64,000 bases of DNA from assembly GCA_028023455.1 (NCBI GenBank), contig JAQFVV010006545.1, forward strand, positions 246,001 to 310,000, given 5' to 3'. Source of the DNA: Epiperipatus broadwayi (Eukaryota > Onychophora > Udeonychophora > Euonychophora > Peripatidae). Made by a program: the position numbers and the translations under genes. Below, one piece after another: positions 47,293-62,362 of this stretch (positions are counted from its first letter, which is position 1; each line of letters begins with the position of its first letter). The notes under the pieces are model-generated. The model made no database searches, was not told the origin of the DNA, and saw only the letters and a list, made by a program, of their open reading frames with translations.

Positions 47293-49382
47293 ATTATAAC
47301 GGTCCAGTAATAGAGGAGTCTATCTTAGTGTATTTGCACTACAGAGTGTCAATAGGCATATGAACCAAAAATTTTTATATAGTAGGCAGACACATAAGTT
47401 AAAAAAATAATTTGTTATATATTTAGACCATTAGCCCCAGTCACTAGCTCAGCAGAGCAGTAGAGATCAATAATAATGATACATATTATCAAAATATATT
47501 AATATTTTAAAAAAAGAATAAAATAAGCGACTGTCAGTAATTAACACACAAACATTTATTTATGCACATATAAATAAAGAATTATGATTTTAGTCTAGCT
47601 TTTATTTTTTTACAAAACATTATAACTTATTTTACTTTAGATTTTAATTTACAATTTAAGTATTTTATTTTCTTTTTAACTTTTATAAGTTTGCACAGAT
47701 GAGTTTAATATTTTTATTTAGAGTGTCAAGTATGAATAGACTACATAGATTGCATTTGAAAAGATAATATTCTATCCCTTATTTAACCTTAGGCCAAAAG
47801 TTCGCAGTCAAACCAACATCAATCCATCTGATATATCGATGTATTCAATGTAGCATGACTACGACAGCACAAAATACTATACTGTCAGGAATGTACATCT
47901 GAACAGCAGGGTTAAGAGAAGAAATTGTTTCTCACCCAGAACAGGAATGTGACATCTGTCTGGCAAGAAGAACAATAAAAAAAAAAACTCCATAGGAAGG
48001 GACTGCATTTTCCATCTTACTATCCCCTTCCATAGGCAAAACAGAGGTGTGCAGCGTATACTGCGATTCTGCAAGTAACGAATCTCATACTACATCTACT
48101 AATTACACCAAGATATCCAATCCATTGACCTAGTTCAACTACAAAATGAATAACCTAAGATTACCCTCTCCTAATAAAACTAATATAAATTTACAAATCT
48201 ATATAGCCATTCACACCCGACTTAAGTTTAACATTTATGTAAACTATTTAAAAGAAGAAAAAAATCACAATAAAACTTAAAAGAACAGAAAAAGTAAATT
48301 AATGGAAATGATTTACAAACAAATAATACATTCTATCAAATAATTAATAACTGATTACGTTTGGTCAGATAGGAATTTTTATTACAATTATTTTAAATAC
48401 TGGGAAAATTTTATACTTAGAGTTATTGTTTTGAAAATGTTCATAAAGTTCGTACAGTTTTAAAAATTTCATCTTTATCCATTGCTTGCCATTTGAACAT
48501 GAATTCCCATGCCGTCCTGAAGAGATTGATATTCAGTTAACCATTTGTCCTTTATGGTAGATGGTTTTCTTCTAGGCCCTGATGTCCTGTGGTCCGCAAT
48601 ATAGAAAATGATTTGTCATTTCTCTTTCCTTTTTTTAGCCAAACTGAAGGGATTGAAGAGTCCTCTTTTCAATCCCTTCTCCTTGAACTCTGCACTAACA
48701 CATATCACACACATCTCTCATCTTTAATTAATTTTCACTCACTTTTTATGGTAGACTTTCGGATCCAGTGGACATTACTTCACAATGATGGTGATGGTAT
48801 TTTTGCTGAGGTCTGATTCCTGAGTGATTTCTTTTATTGGCCATTCTATTCCCATTGTTTTTCTCTCCTATGTGACCTTTGCTTATACATTTTAAATGCC
48901 CAAGGACTAGTTTACTTTTACCTAATTAAAACAATCATTTCCATTTTATGATTAATTAATTTGTTTTCCAAACTTAAAGATATATTTTTATCTCTAAATC
49001 CTTTTAAGTTTTTGTTGAAAATTTAGTTTTAAAACTTTTTCTTTTTTTATAAATAAAGTTTCTTTTTTAATTTCTCATCTGTGCGATTTTATATATTAGA
49101 GTTTAGATGATTTTTAATTTTCAATTTTTAATTCTTAAAACAAAATTTTTATATGCAAACTTTTCAATGTCTAATTTTTTTAAAATAAATAATGTAACAG
49201 TGTATGTGCCCATTACATATCAGTATACTTGCTTAAAAAAAAAGATAAACAAAAAAAATTTACCTGGGGTTAGTAATTACGGTACATGATTAACGAGACA
49301 TTTGGTTAGTAATTTTACAAAAGACTATATACAAAAAAGAAAATGTTGACCATCATTTTCATAAGAACCATCCATGTTTACA
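47293..49382 (-). mobile_element. LTR-B copy 2: downstream LTR
   Basis: A 2.1-kb stretch that matches 49911-51864 closely and, more distantly, 6386-8040 in inverse. On the minus strand it starts TGTAAACATGG after a polypurine tract (49383-49396, CTTGGGGGGAGGAGG). It ends near ACCGTTATAAT, the same end as the upstream LTR's ACCATTATAAT. Frames inside (47877-48074, 48589-48816, 49107-49289) are not conserved between copies and are left out. Confidence 0.75.
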
Positions 49383-49910
49383 CCTCCTCCCCCCAAGAGT
49401 TTTATTTTTATATACATTTTATTTTTAAACACACAGCATAAGAAGCAAGTTATTTATTTAGGAAGGTTGCATTGAAGTAAATACATTTTGAAAGATAATG
49501 GGTTTATACGTGTATATTTGCAGCACAATTATATATACCACCAACTTATTTATGACTGATTGAAATGCTTCAATAGGGTTACACTGAAGTAAATTCCCAA
49601 AAGGTACTCATCGTAAGGTACCACATTTACAATCATAAACTTACCTGGCTGTGCGCACCTATACACATTAAAAAAGAAAAACAACAAACATATTAATTGC
49701 ATCCTTTTGACTTTTTTTTTAAAAAAATAGTTTTAAAATTATTAATATCTTTTCTTTCTCATTTTTAATATATGTGCTATTTCTTTCTGGCAATGCTTTT
49801 ATAAGATTTACAGTATACAGTTTTATGTAAATAGATAAAAATATTTCATTTTGAAAAAATTTGCTCAGGGTATTTGTGGTTTATTAAACATCGTTTATGT
49901 TGGGAGTCCA
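49383..49910 (-). mobile_element. LTR-B internal region, about 0.5 kb
   Basis: Between the two direct LTRs. On the minus strand it begins with TGGACTCCCAAC (49899-49910), a primer-binding-site-like start, and ends with the polypurine tract. Between them is a B-type module with the inverse of GTACCTTACGATGAGTACC at about 49601-49621. No gag or pol. This is the layout of a non-autonomous LTR retrotransposon with oversized LTRs. Confidence 0.7.
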
Positions 49911-51864
49911 ATTATAATGGTCTGAAAAGAAATGGAAGTTACCAGTCTTACCGTATCTTGCCTACAGAGTGCCACTAGGCATTTGAACCTAGAAATTTTA
50001 TATAGTAGGCAGAAACGTAAGTTAAAAATATTTTTTTATATGTTTAGACCATTAGCCCCAGTCACTAGCTCAGCAGAGCAGTAGAGATCAATAATAATGA
50101 TACATATTATCAAAATATATTAATATTTTAAAAAAAGAATAAAATAAGCGACTGTAAGTAATTAACACACAAACATTTATTTATGCACATATAAATAAAG
50201 AATTATGATTTTAGTCTAGCTTTTATTTTTTTACAAAACATTATAACTTATTTTACTTTAGATTTTAATTTACAATTTAAGTATTTTATTTTATTTTTAA
50301 CTTTTATAAGTTTGCACAGATGAGTTTAATATTTTTATTTAGAGTGTCAAGTATGAATAGACTACATAGATTGCATTTAAAAAGAAAATATTCTATCCCT
50401 TATTTAACTTTAGGCCAAAAGTTCGCAGTCAAACCAACGTCAATCCATCTGATATATCGATGTATTCAATGTAGCATGACTACGATAGCACAAAATATCA
50501 TACTGACAGGAATGTACATCTGAACAGCAGGGTGAAGAGAAGAAATTTTTTCTCACCCAGAACAGGAATGTGATATCTGTCTGGCAAGAAGAACAATAAA
50601 AAAAAAAAACTCCATAGAAAGGGACTGCATTTTCCATCTTACTATCCCCTTCCATAGGCAAAAATGGAGGTGTGTGGCGTATACTGTGATTCTTCACGTA
50701 GCGAATCTCACACTACATATACTAATTACACCAATATATCCAATCCATTGACCTAATTCAACTGCGAAATGAATAACCTAAGATTACCCTCCCCTAATAA
50801 AACTAATATAACTTTACAAATATATATAGCCATTCATGCCTGACTTAAGTTTAACATTTATGTAAACTATTTAAAAGAAGAAGAAAAATCATAATAAAAT
50901 TTAAAAGAACAAAAAAAAAAAAATTAATGAAAATGATTTACAAACAAATAATACATTCTATCAAATAATTAATAACTGATTATGTTTGGTCAGATAGGAA
51001 TTTCTATTACAATTATTTTAAATACTGGGAAAATTTTATATTTAGAGTTATTGTTTTGAAAAGGTTCATAAAGTTCTTACAGTTTTAAAAAGTTCATCTT
51101 TATCCATTGCTTGCCATTAGAATGTGAATTCCCATGCCATCCTAAAGGGATTGGTATCCAGTTAGCCATTTGTCCTTTATGGTAGATGGTTTTCTTGCAG
51201 GTCCTGATGTTCTGTGGTTCACAATATAGAAAACGATTGGTCATTTCTCTTTCCTTTTTTTTTAGCAGAACTGAAAGGATTGAAGAATGCATCTTTTCAA
51301 TCCCTTCTCCTTCAACTCTGCACTAACACATATCACCACTGCTATCACACACATCTCTCCTCTTTAATTAATTTTCACTTACTTTTTATGGTAGACTTTT
51401 TGGATCTAGTGGACATTATGTCATGATGATGGTGATGGTCTTTTCACTGCTATCCGATTTCTGAATGATTTCTTTTATTGGCCATTCTATTCCCATTGTT
51501 TTTCTCTCCTATCTGACCTTTGCTTATACATTTTAAATGCCCAAGGGCTAGTTTACTTTTACCTAATTAAAACAATCATTTCCATTTTATGATTAATTAA
51601 TTTGTTTTCCAAACTTAAAGATATATTTTTATCTCTAAATCTTTTTAAGTTTTTGTTGAAAATTTAGTTTTAAAACTTTTTCTTTTTTTTTAAAATAAAG
51701 TTTCTTTTTTTTAATTTCTCATCTGTGCGATTTTATATATTAGAGTTTAGATGATTTTTAATTTTCAATTTTTAATTCTTAAAAAAAAAATTTTTATATG
51801 CGAACTTTTCAATGTCTAATTTTTTTAAAATAAATAATATAATGGAGCGTATGTGCCCATTACA
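49911..51864 (-). mobile_element. LTR-B copy 2: upstream LTR, start degraded
   Basis: Direct repeat of 47293-49382, clear from the ATTATAATGG end (49911) to GTATGTGCCCATTAC (51864). About 190-200 bp at the LTR start are missing or too diverged to follow. Shared landmarks include the block with CAGTCACTAGCTCAGCAGAG (50060), CTCCATAGAAAGGGACTGC (50610) and ATTAATTTTCACTT (51367). Confidence 0.75.
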
Positions 51865-52184
51865 GTATATTAAGATAGAAATTTTGTAAACTTTACTGGA
51901 TAGGTTTCAATCTTCTCACCCTTCCAACTATCCAATCATCTATTTGATTGAAAAACTCACTATGGAATCCTAAAAGCCCTAATTGGATTAGATATTGTAG
52001 TAATACCCATGTTGACATCACATAAATCTAACACTATATTACCTAACATAAATAAATAATCAAATGGTTTATTTTATGACAGTTCATTAAAAGTTTGTAC
52101 ATTAAAGATGACAGAGCGAAAGCCATAATCTTTAGTTTTAAATACCATGGTTTCATTTGTTTGCATTGCACTAAGCCACTCAGA

Positions 52185-52186
<2 letters not shown>
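51865..52186. other. No gene seen
   Basis: Flank of the LTR-B element. May contain the diverged start of its LTR; nothing else recognised. Confidence 0.4.
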
Positions 52187-52273
<87 letters not shown>

Positions 52274-52279
52274 TATATT
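52187..52279. repeat. (AT)n microsatellite
   Basis: About 40 AT units plus ACATATATATAT. Frames through it are artefacts. Confidence 0.95.
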
Positions 52280-55355
<3,076 letters not shown>

Positions 55356-55451
55356 ATTACAAGCATAAAGCTAAACTAGTCAATATATAATTAAAATTAT
55401 CCCAAATCCAAAATTCAACCAGACCAGCATAAAAATAATATTAAAACACCT

Positions 55452-55488
55452 CCAAAGGTTTCACTGCTACAAGCAGATTTCTCAAGTG
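55452..55488 (-). ncRNA. Degenerate hammerhead in PLE2 inverted end
   Basis: On the minus strand CTTGAGAAATCTGCTTGTAG, then CAGTGAAACC: stem II CTGC/GCAG and GAAAC are kept, but the core is TTGAGAA rather than CTGANGA. The plus-strand counterpart is at about 57184-57216. Probably once a ribozyme of the pLTR type. Confidence 0.4.
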
Positions 55489-55619
55489 TAAAGAACTACA
55501 AAAACTACACAATATATATAATATTAAACATTACCCACAAATCCATTCACTTCCCATCCACTCTTAGTATTAAAAGAAATCTTAAATAAGTTAATTGCTT
55601 CAGAATAATAAATTTTCAA

Positions 55620-56850
55620 TAAAAAAATTATTTAATTCTTCTTTTGATTTCATTTCTATCAAAGAAAATTGATAGATATTATAAAAAAATGGTTAATTTA
55701 AAATTATTTAATATAGTAGATTATTTAAGATGCTATCCTAATGATTTCACATCAGCTAAGATATTTGTGAATATTAAGACTCATAAAGATGGTTTTCCTT
55801 TAAGATTTATTTTTGATTTTACAGGTAGTGTTGTAGAGGGTACTTCTAGATTCTTGAATAATTTTTAAAAATAATTTGTTGATTTTGGTCATTACACAGT
55901 TTCTTCTTCTTTTGAGGCTTTTGATAAGATTAATAATTTTAATATGGAAAGTAATTGGGTATTTGGCAGTTTAGATATTGAAAATATGTATCAGTCTGTT
56001 AATAGGTTAAGCAGTATTAATATTCTTATATCTGTATTGATTAAGAAAAGTTCTTTATCAAAAAATAAAATTAAGGTAATTAAAGATTTGCTTTTGTTAT
56101 TGGAAGATTCTATGTATTTTACTTATAAAGGTAATTTTTATAAGATTAGGAAGGGGCGGATAATAGGTTATATTATTTCTCCTTTAGTATGTTCAGTTTA
56201 TATTAATTATATGGAAGAGGAAATTATTATTAAAAAGAATTGTTTATATGTAAAGTTATTTGTCAGATATGTTGATGATTGTTTATTTGTAGTTGAGAAT
56301 GATAAATTGAAGAAATTTGTAAATGAGTTTAATTGTTTTGATCCTTCTATAAAATTTGTGTTAGAAGAAGGGGGTTAGATTTTGGTAAGTTAAAATTTTT
56401 AGATCTTTTTGTGATTAGAAATGTAGAAACTAATTGTTTACTGTGCAGTCAGTTTGTTAAAAGTAAAGAATTAAGATCTATAATTAAACCTGATAGCTAT
56501 CAGTCTGTATCTCATAAAGTAGCTGCTTTAAGGAATTATTGTCATAGGAATTATAAATTAAATAATTCTAGTGGGGTAGCTTTGTTTCAGAAATATCAAT
56601 TTTATAAAAATTACTTGAGGATTGGTTACTCTGATAAATTTGTTAAAAATATTTTATTTAATAGTAATATTTGTAAGGATGTAAAGGTTAAAGAAAAATA
56701 TGATTTTATTTCTTTGCCATTTAAATTGTCTTCTTATAAAATTTTATGTAGAAATAGTAAATTGTTTGGAAATAAGAAAATTGCTTGGAAAAGGGGTGTT
56801 ACATTGAATAAAAAGTCTGATATGATAGAAAGACTATTCCTGGTGTAGTA
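55620..56850 (+). pseudogene. PLE2 reverse transcriptase
   Basis: From 55644 it reads AKIFVNIKTHKDGFPLRF, the PKIHK-like block, then a stop at 55866. 55944-56378 has motif A (VFGSLDIENMYQSV), motif B (RIIGYIISPLVCSVYINY) and motif C (RYVDDCLFVV), all with catalytic Asp. A frame shift at the G-run 56371-56375 leads to GKLKFLDLFVIRN and on to 56848, containing SVSHKVAALRNYCHRNYKLN, the C-terminal domain, in which PLE1 and PLE3 have SHHHP. The protein after 56820 continues into the endonuclease in another frame. Only a few breaks, so relatively young. Confidence 0.85.
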
Positions 56851-57120
56851 TATTTTATTCCTTGTTTATTTTGTAAGAAGGTTTACATAGGTCAGAGTAG
56901 TTTGAGTTTAAATGAAAGAATAAAGCTTCATAAAAGCAGAGTTAAAAATAGACATCTTAGTTCTGCTTTGTATGTCCATGAAAAAGATACAGGCCACACA
57001 TTGATTTTGAGAGAAATGAAATCAAAAGAAGAGTTAAAGAATCTTTATTTTTGAAAATTTATTATTCTGAAGCAATTAACTTATTTAAGAGTTCTTTTAA
57101 TATTAAGGGTGGATGGGAAG
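56820..57120 (+). pseudogene. PLE2 GIY-YIG endonuclease domain
   Basis: In the frame that overlaps the end of the RT frame it reads VYFIPCLFCKKVYIGQSS, then LNERIKLHKSRVKN and SSALYVHEKDTGHT. The GIY-YIG pair is VYF...YIG, the linker has the C-x-x-C (CLFC), and HTGHT-like His residues follow. This is the endonuclease that opens the target for PLE integration. A shift after 57005 and a stop at 57052 end it. Confidence 0.8.
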
Positions 57121-57281
57121 TGAATGGATTTGTGGGTAATGTTTAATACTATTTATATTATGTAGTTTTTGTTGTTCTTTACATTTGAGTAGTCTGCTTG
57201 TAGAAGTGAAACCTTTGGTAGTGTTTTAATATTATTTTTATGCTGGTCTGGTTGAATTTTGGATTTGGGGTAATTTTAATT

Positions 57282-57377
<96 letters not shown>
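57282..57377. repeat. (TA)n microsatellite
   Basis: Nearly 50 TA units with one TAAATA break, shared between the right edge of PLE2 and the left edge of PLE3. Confidence 0.95.
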
Positions 57378-57380
<3 letters not shown>

Positions 57381-57457
57381 AATTCTAATATTTTCACGGA
57401 TAAAAGATGTCATATTATTATTACTATTTGTGGGATATTTCATGTAGTGAAAAAGCT

Positions 57458-57508
57458 AAATGCTGACGTTTCAGTACAATATCAAGTACCTTCCTCAGAG
57501 CATCCTCT
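57458..57508 (-). ncRNA. Hammerhead ribozyme, PLE3 left arm
   Basis: Mirror image of the right-arm motif: on the minus strand ATGCT, CTGAGGA, stem II GTAC/GTAC, GAAAC, GTC, AGCAT. All core bases are the same as in the right arm. Confidence 0.65.
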
Positions 57509-58392
57509 TTCTCAAATCATAATAATGCACATGAGATTTAAAACTGTTTTTATCATTTTCTTTCTCCTCATATTTAAATTCTATTAGTTGAGAAATTTTA
57601 AAATTTATTTTCTCTTCCAATAGCTTCTTCCAAATGTTGTTAATCTTCTTTAATTCACACCTTTCATTTATGCTCTTGGCCCTTTTAAAAATGTCTATGG
57701 CTTCTCTTAGCAATCTCTGGTCATATTGTTCAATTTTTGCTAAAATATTTGTTTTTTCAAAATTGATATCATGATTTGTTAATTTTATATGAGAATAAAT
57801 AGCTGATGAATTGGATTTTTCTCTCACTGCCAGAATGTGTTCTTCCTTTCTAATATTTATTCTATGATTAGTCTGTCCTATATATGTATGGACAGACCCT
57901 ACATGGAATTTCATATACACCATGACACTCCAAAGCAATTTTATCTTTAGGAAGTGGAAATATTTCACTAATTTTTTTATAAGTAGTGTAAATTGTGTGA
58001 ATATTATTATTTTTTTAAATGTTACCAATTCTATCAGTTACTCCTTTTATATATGGCAAAATTGTCTTAATTTTTGATGTATCAAAATCTTTTTTGTTTT
58101 GATATGTATAAGCCCTATTAATAATGTTGTAATTAAAACCGTTATGAAGAAGCATTTTATTAGTAGCAAAAAGGTCCCGGTGAAAAAGGCTATCATCAGA
58201 AAGTCTCTTTGTTCTATCCAATAATATCTTTGCTACTGAAAATAGTTGTGTAGGATGGTGATGAGAGGAAAAATGCAAATATCTCCCAGTGTGTGTTGGG
58301 TTTTTATATATACCATGGGATAAAGAACCATCTTCCCTTCTTTCCATCAAAACATCTAAAAAAGGTAATTGATTATTATTTTCTATTTCCAT
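57495..58392 (-). pseudogene. PLE3 left arm: RT end and GIY-YIG
   Basis: On the minus strand 58392-58015 reads NNNQLPFLDVLMERREDG, then a GRYLHFSSHHHPTQLF block, to TDRIGNI and a stop. After the shift, 58028-57495 contains HTYIGQTNHRINIRKEEH of the endonuclease and a C-terminal tail rich in Lys/Glu. The first part of the endonuclease is shifted out of frame (the GVYEIPC equivalent is at about 57910). Differences from the right arm are few (for example Asn for Lys in KPTHTG). Confidence 0.85.
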
Positions 58393-58439
58393 GGTAAATT
58401 TAATATTGTTGTGAAAAGAGTTTAAAAAACCATCTATAT

Positions 58440-59446
58440 GGCTGAGGTATGTTGATGATACCTTTGTTATTTGGCCTCATGGCAAGCATGATCTTGATGA
58501 CTTTTTTAATTTTTTAAACTCTTTTCACAACAATATTAAATTTACCATGGAAATAGAAAATAATAATCAATTACCTTTTTTAGATGTTTTGATTGAAAGA
58601 AGGGAAGATGGTTCTTTATCCCATGGTATATATAAAAAACCAACACACACTGGGAGATATTTGCATTTTTCCTCTCATCACCATCCTACACAACTATTTT
58701 CAGTAGCAAAGACATTATTGGATAGAACAAAGAGACTTTCTGATGATAGCCTTTTTCACTGGGACCTTTTTGCTACTAATAAAATGCTTCTTCATAACGG
58801 TTTTAATTACAACATTATTAATAGGGCTTATACATATCAAAAGAAAAAAGATTTTGATACATCAAAAATTAAGACAATTTTGCCATATATAAAAGGAGTA
58901 ACTGATAGAATTGGTAACATTTAAAAAAATAATAATATTCACACAATTTACACTACTTATAAAAAAATTAGTGAAATATTTCCACTTCCTCAAGATAAAA
59001 TTGCTTTGGAGTGTCATGGTGTATATGAAATTCCATGTAGGGTCTGTCCACATACATATATAGGACAGACTAATTGTAAAATAAATATTAGAAAGGAAGA
59101 ACACATTCTGGCAGTGAGAGAAAAATCCAATTCATCAGCTATTTATTCTCATATAAAATTAACAAATCATGATATCAATTTTGAAAAAACAAATATTTTA
59201 GCAAAAATTGAACAATATGACCAGAGATTGCTAAGAGAAGCTATAGAGATTTTTAAAAGGCCCAAGAACATAAATGAAAGGTGTGAATTAAAGAAGATTA
59301 ACAACATCTGGAAGAAGCTATTGGAAGAGAAAATAAATTTTAAAACTTCTCAACCAATAGAATTTAAATATGAGGAGAAAGAAAATGATAAAAACGGTTT
59401 TAAATCTCACGTGCATTCTTATGATTTGAGAAAGAGGATGCTCTGA
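58440..59446 (+). pseudogene. PLE3 right arm: RT end and GIY-YIG
   Basis: 58446-58545 reads RYVDDTFVIWPHGKHDLD, motif C with both Asp, then 58547-58924 reads PFLDVLIERREDGSLSHG, KPTHTGRYLHFSSHHHP, and on to [13 protein letters not shown] and a stop at the A-run 58922-58928. 59006-59446 reads CHGVYEIPCRVCPHTYIG, a complete GIY-YIG start with C-x-x-C, then KINIRKEEHILAVREKS, YSHIKLTNHDINFEKT and EQYDQRLLREAIEIFKR. A single small indel in the A-run would separate the two domains, so the right arm is otherwise well kept. The minus-strand frame at 59318-59689 is a shadow. Confidence 0.9.
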
Positions 59447-59481
59447 GGAAGGTACTTGATATTGTACTGAAACGTCAGCAT
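59438..59481 (+). ncRNA. Hammerhead ribozyme, PLE3 right arm
   Basis: Core CTGAGGA (59443-59449; fits CTGANGA) and GAAA (59469-59472). Stem I ATGCT/AGCAT is perfect. Stem II GTAC/GTAC has an A-T closing pair and one bulged G. Stem III is only A-U and C-G with no loop, and the cleavage triplet is GUC. A loopless stem III is the minimal form reported for Penelope-like elements, which works best as a dimer of two copies. It lies just after the stop codon of the endonuclease frame, in the pLTR position. Confidence 0.65.
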
Positions 59482-59529
59482 TTAGCTTTTTCACTACATG
59501 GAATATCCCACAAATAGTAATAATAATAT

Positions 59530-59530
59530 G

Positions 59531-59572
<42 letters not shown>
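59530..59572. repeat. (AC)n(AT)n compound microsatellite
   Basis: Ten AC units followed by 12 AT units, abutting the PLE3 3' end. Confidence 0.95.
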
Positions 59573-62362
59573 GCTGGCAATGTACTTCTTTTTCTTTTTG
59601 TTCAAATAATAGCACAGTCTTTCATTTTTAATTATCAAATCAAAAACAAATTCCTTTAATTCTTTCATAAAACTGCTAGAAATTATCAACTTTTTTTATT
59701 TCAAAAGTTAATTATGGTTTTTTACAACTTTTTGCAATGTGAAAATTATATGACTAAAATGAAAATTCCGAACAAGTCATCCATCTTTTCTTGCATTCTC
59801 AGATTCGATCTGGAGATATTCATTGTGTGTGGTTATCCTATCCTTTGATAAATAATGAAAGATGACAGAAATGAACTGGGTTTGCTTTTATACTGGGCTC
59901 CAATTCTGCTGTTTAATATAAGAGGTTTTTCATTTCCTCTTTTATTGCTGTACTTATCTTTTGTTGTCTGTATTTATAGTTATAGTCAAAATTAAAATTA
60001 CATAATAAAATGCCACTCTTATTTTTAACACTTGTCTAGATATTGACTTAACATCATGTCATTGCCATGTTTACTGAGTTGAAGTCTTAAATCATGATGT
60101 TTAATACATTGATAAATGCCTTATTATTAGCAGATGTATATATGAAAGATCGCATTAAATAGTTTTGCTACTTTTCTTTGAAAAACATAATTTTTCTATT
60201 GTGATATAATTTAATTTAAGATTTAATAAAACAAACTTTTGCCATGTGTTTGTGCATCTATGTATGCCTGTGTTATAAAACAATTGATAGTGTATTTAAA
60301 CACCTATAATCTAGTTTTGGTTCTAAATGGGTTTGATTTGCTATTGTGGATAAATGCAGGCTGGCCTAGACTGGATTGTAAACTAACTCTTACAACTCCC
60401 CTATCCTTGTTGGGTTAACATTTTATGTTATCATCAAAATTTTAACACTTAAGTGATGTATGTATTGCTTTTGCATTGGATGATTTTTTTAAAGGGTTAT
60501 AATGCCTACCTAATTTATCTCCTAATATTTATTCAATTATCTTCATGCTTTTTTGCAATTCCTTACTTTATTACATGCATTGTGATAAAGTGAGATTTCT
60601 ATATGGGTTGCCTTTTTTATTAATATGATGGTTGTATGGTTCAAACTCAATGAGTAATCTATCTCTATTGCAGATTGCACATAGGCAAACTCATTAGCTT
60701 TCACCTTACTCACTTTCTGAGACTTACTGTTTTTCTCTAAAGACTAATCAGAATATTGAGTGTCCATCATTCAGCATGGATCAGCTCATACATCTCTCTT
60801 AACTCTAAAGTGTCCCAGTAATTATCAGTGATTAATGGTATAAAATGTTAGTTGAGAATCTTATGAGGGTTTAGTAATTATTGTATTTGATGAAATATTT
60901 AATGATAGAAAGGGGGTGGATTATTATAGAAATTGTTGATATGCAAGTTAAGTTGATGTAAATTTGTTTTATTTATTTGCAGAATAGTGGTTGGTATTTG
61001 TTTACATGGTTTTCTGATCTATTTATTCATTGGAACACCCATCCATGTGTAGGTATTATAATTAATGAAATATGTTTAACCCATAACCATATCAGTTATA
61101 TTTTGATCAGGATAATTCAGTATTTATGTGGCAGCATATGTGTATGCATGTATGTCTGTATCATCTCTTCATCACATTTTCATAGTTAATTACAGTACAA
61201 ATTATTACATCTACAATAAAACATTTAAATTACAGTAAATATCTTTAATAACTTTGTAAGTACATTTTTTCAATTGATTAATGGATATCTGGATTGGTAA
61301 ATTATTTGACAAATTAAATTGTATTATCAACTACTATATTTATTTCACTAATTAATTAATATTCATTTATTTCAAAGATGTAAAAAATATTTTTTTATCA
61401 TTTGTTTTATTAGTTTGATTTAATTTAGAAAATCAAAATGATTTTTTTAAAGAAAAGATTTCTTGAATATTTTTTTCTTAATTACTGATTGCAAAAAGTG
61501 GAGCTATCCTTTAGAGGATAAGGATGATCTCTTGATTGATGGAAGGGATATATTTTAACTGATAGTCAATAATAGAAATTTATTATTGTTTCATCAATTA
61601 TTTTCTTCATTCTGCTTCTGGCAATTCTTCTATTTCTTCCAGAAATCAAGTCAGTTAAACTCCAGAGGGTGAATTTTTAAAAACATTATTTTTATTATTG
61701 AATTCAGTGTGGGAATTCTAGCTACAAGGCAGCTTTAAGCAAGGATGTCAGGCTAAATTATAAAGAAAGGTATATTTTTCTTCAATTCATTCCATTCAAG
61801 TAAATGTTAAATTAATTCTATCATCTTTAAAATGTATTTTATGCTGATAAATTTAATTTACTTTGTTTGCTTATATCTGTTATTATTAAGAAGGAAATGA
61901 AAGTGTAGGAACTTTATAATCTTTTAATAAAATTATGTGAACTTTATAATATCTTAAGAAAATTTATGCAGGACTGCTTAACAAAACATATCTTTGACTC
62001 TCCATTTAAATTCTTCTCTATTTGTATAAATGTCAAGTTAAAATAGAAGGATGCAAGTGTAATATTTCTATGCTATATATTTGAATTACTCTAGATAATA
62101 ATTATGCTTGTCATTCATGCTTATAAATTACTTTTTATTAAAAAATTGAATGTGTGGCTTATCAATAACTGATTAATTACTAATATTTATTTAATATGAC
62201 ATGTTTAAATCAAGTAGAAGGACATTAATATTGCATAATTCTTGTTCTCCTTGATATATGAATGTATTATAAAATAAAAATATTGGTACTGGTGGAGATA
62301 GTATCCTTCACTGCTAGATACATCATTTCTGCATTAACATGCAGAAATATTCAGAGTAGGGG
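59573..62362. other. No gene seen
   Basis: AT-rich non-coding DNA. The frame 60977-61189 has no recognisable domain. ACTTTATAAT recurs with a spacing of about 25 bp near 61910-61950. Confidence 0.45.

Larger units (their letters stand above)
57378..59545 (+). mobile_element. PLE3: 1-kb inverted repeat of a Penelope-like 3' half
   Basis: The left arm (57410-58440, minus strand) and right arm (58500-59530, plus strand) are almost identical reverse complements, about 1.03 kb each, separated by about 60 bp holding the RT catalytic motif. The arms share even the stop after IGNI (same A-run). The element ends at (AC)n(AT)n on the right and (TA)n on the left. No N-terminal half is present. Confidence 0.9.

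Noticed and set aside
48589-51426. Paired plus-strand frames in the two LTR-B LTRs (48589 and 51214)
   Set aside because: They are similar only because the LTRs are repeats; reading frames diverge and have no domain.
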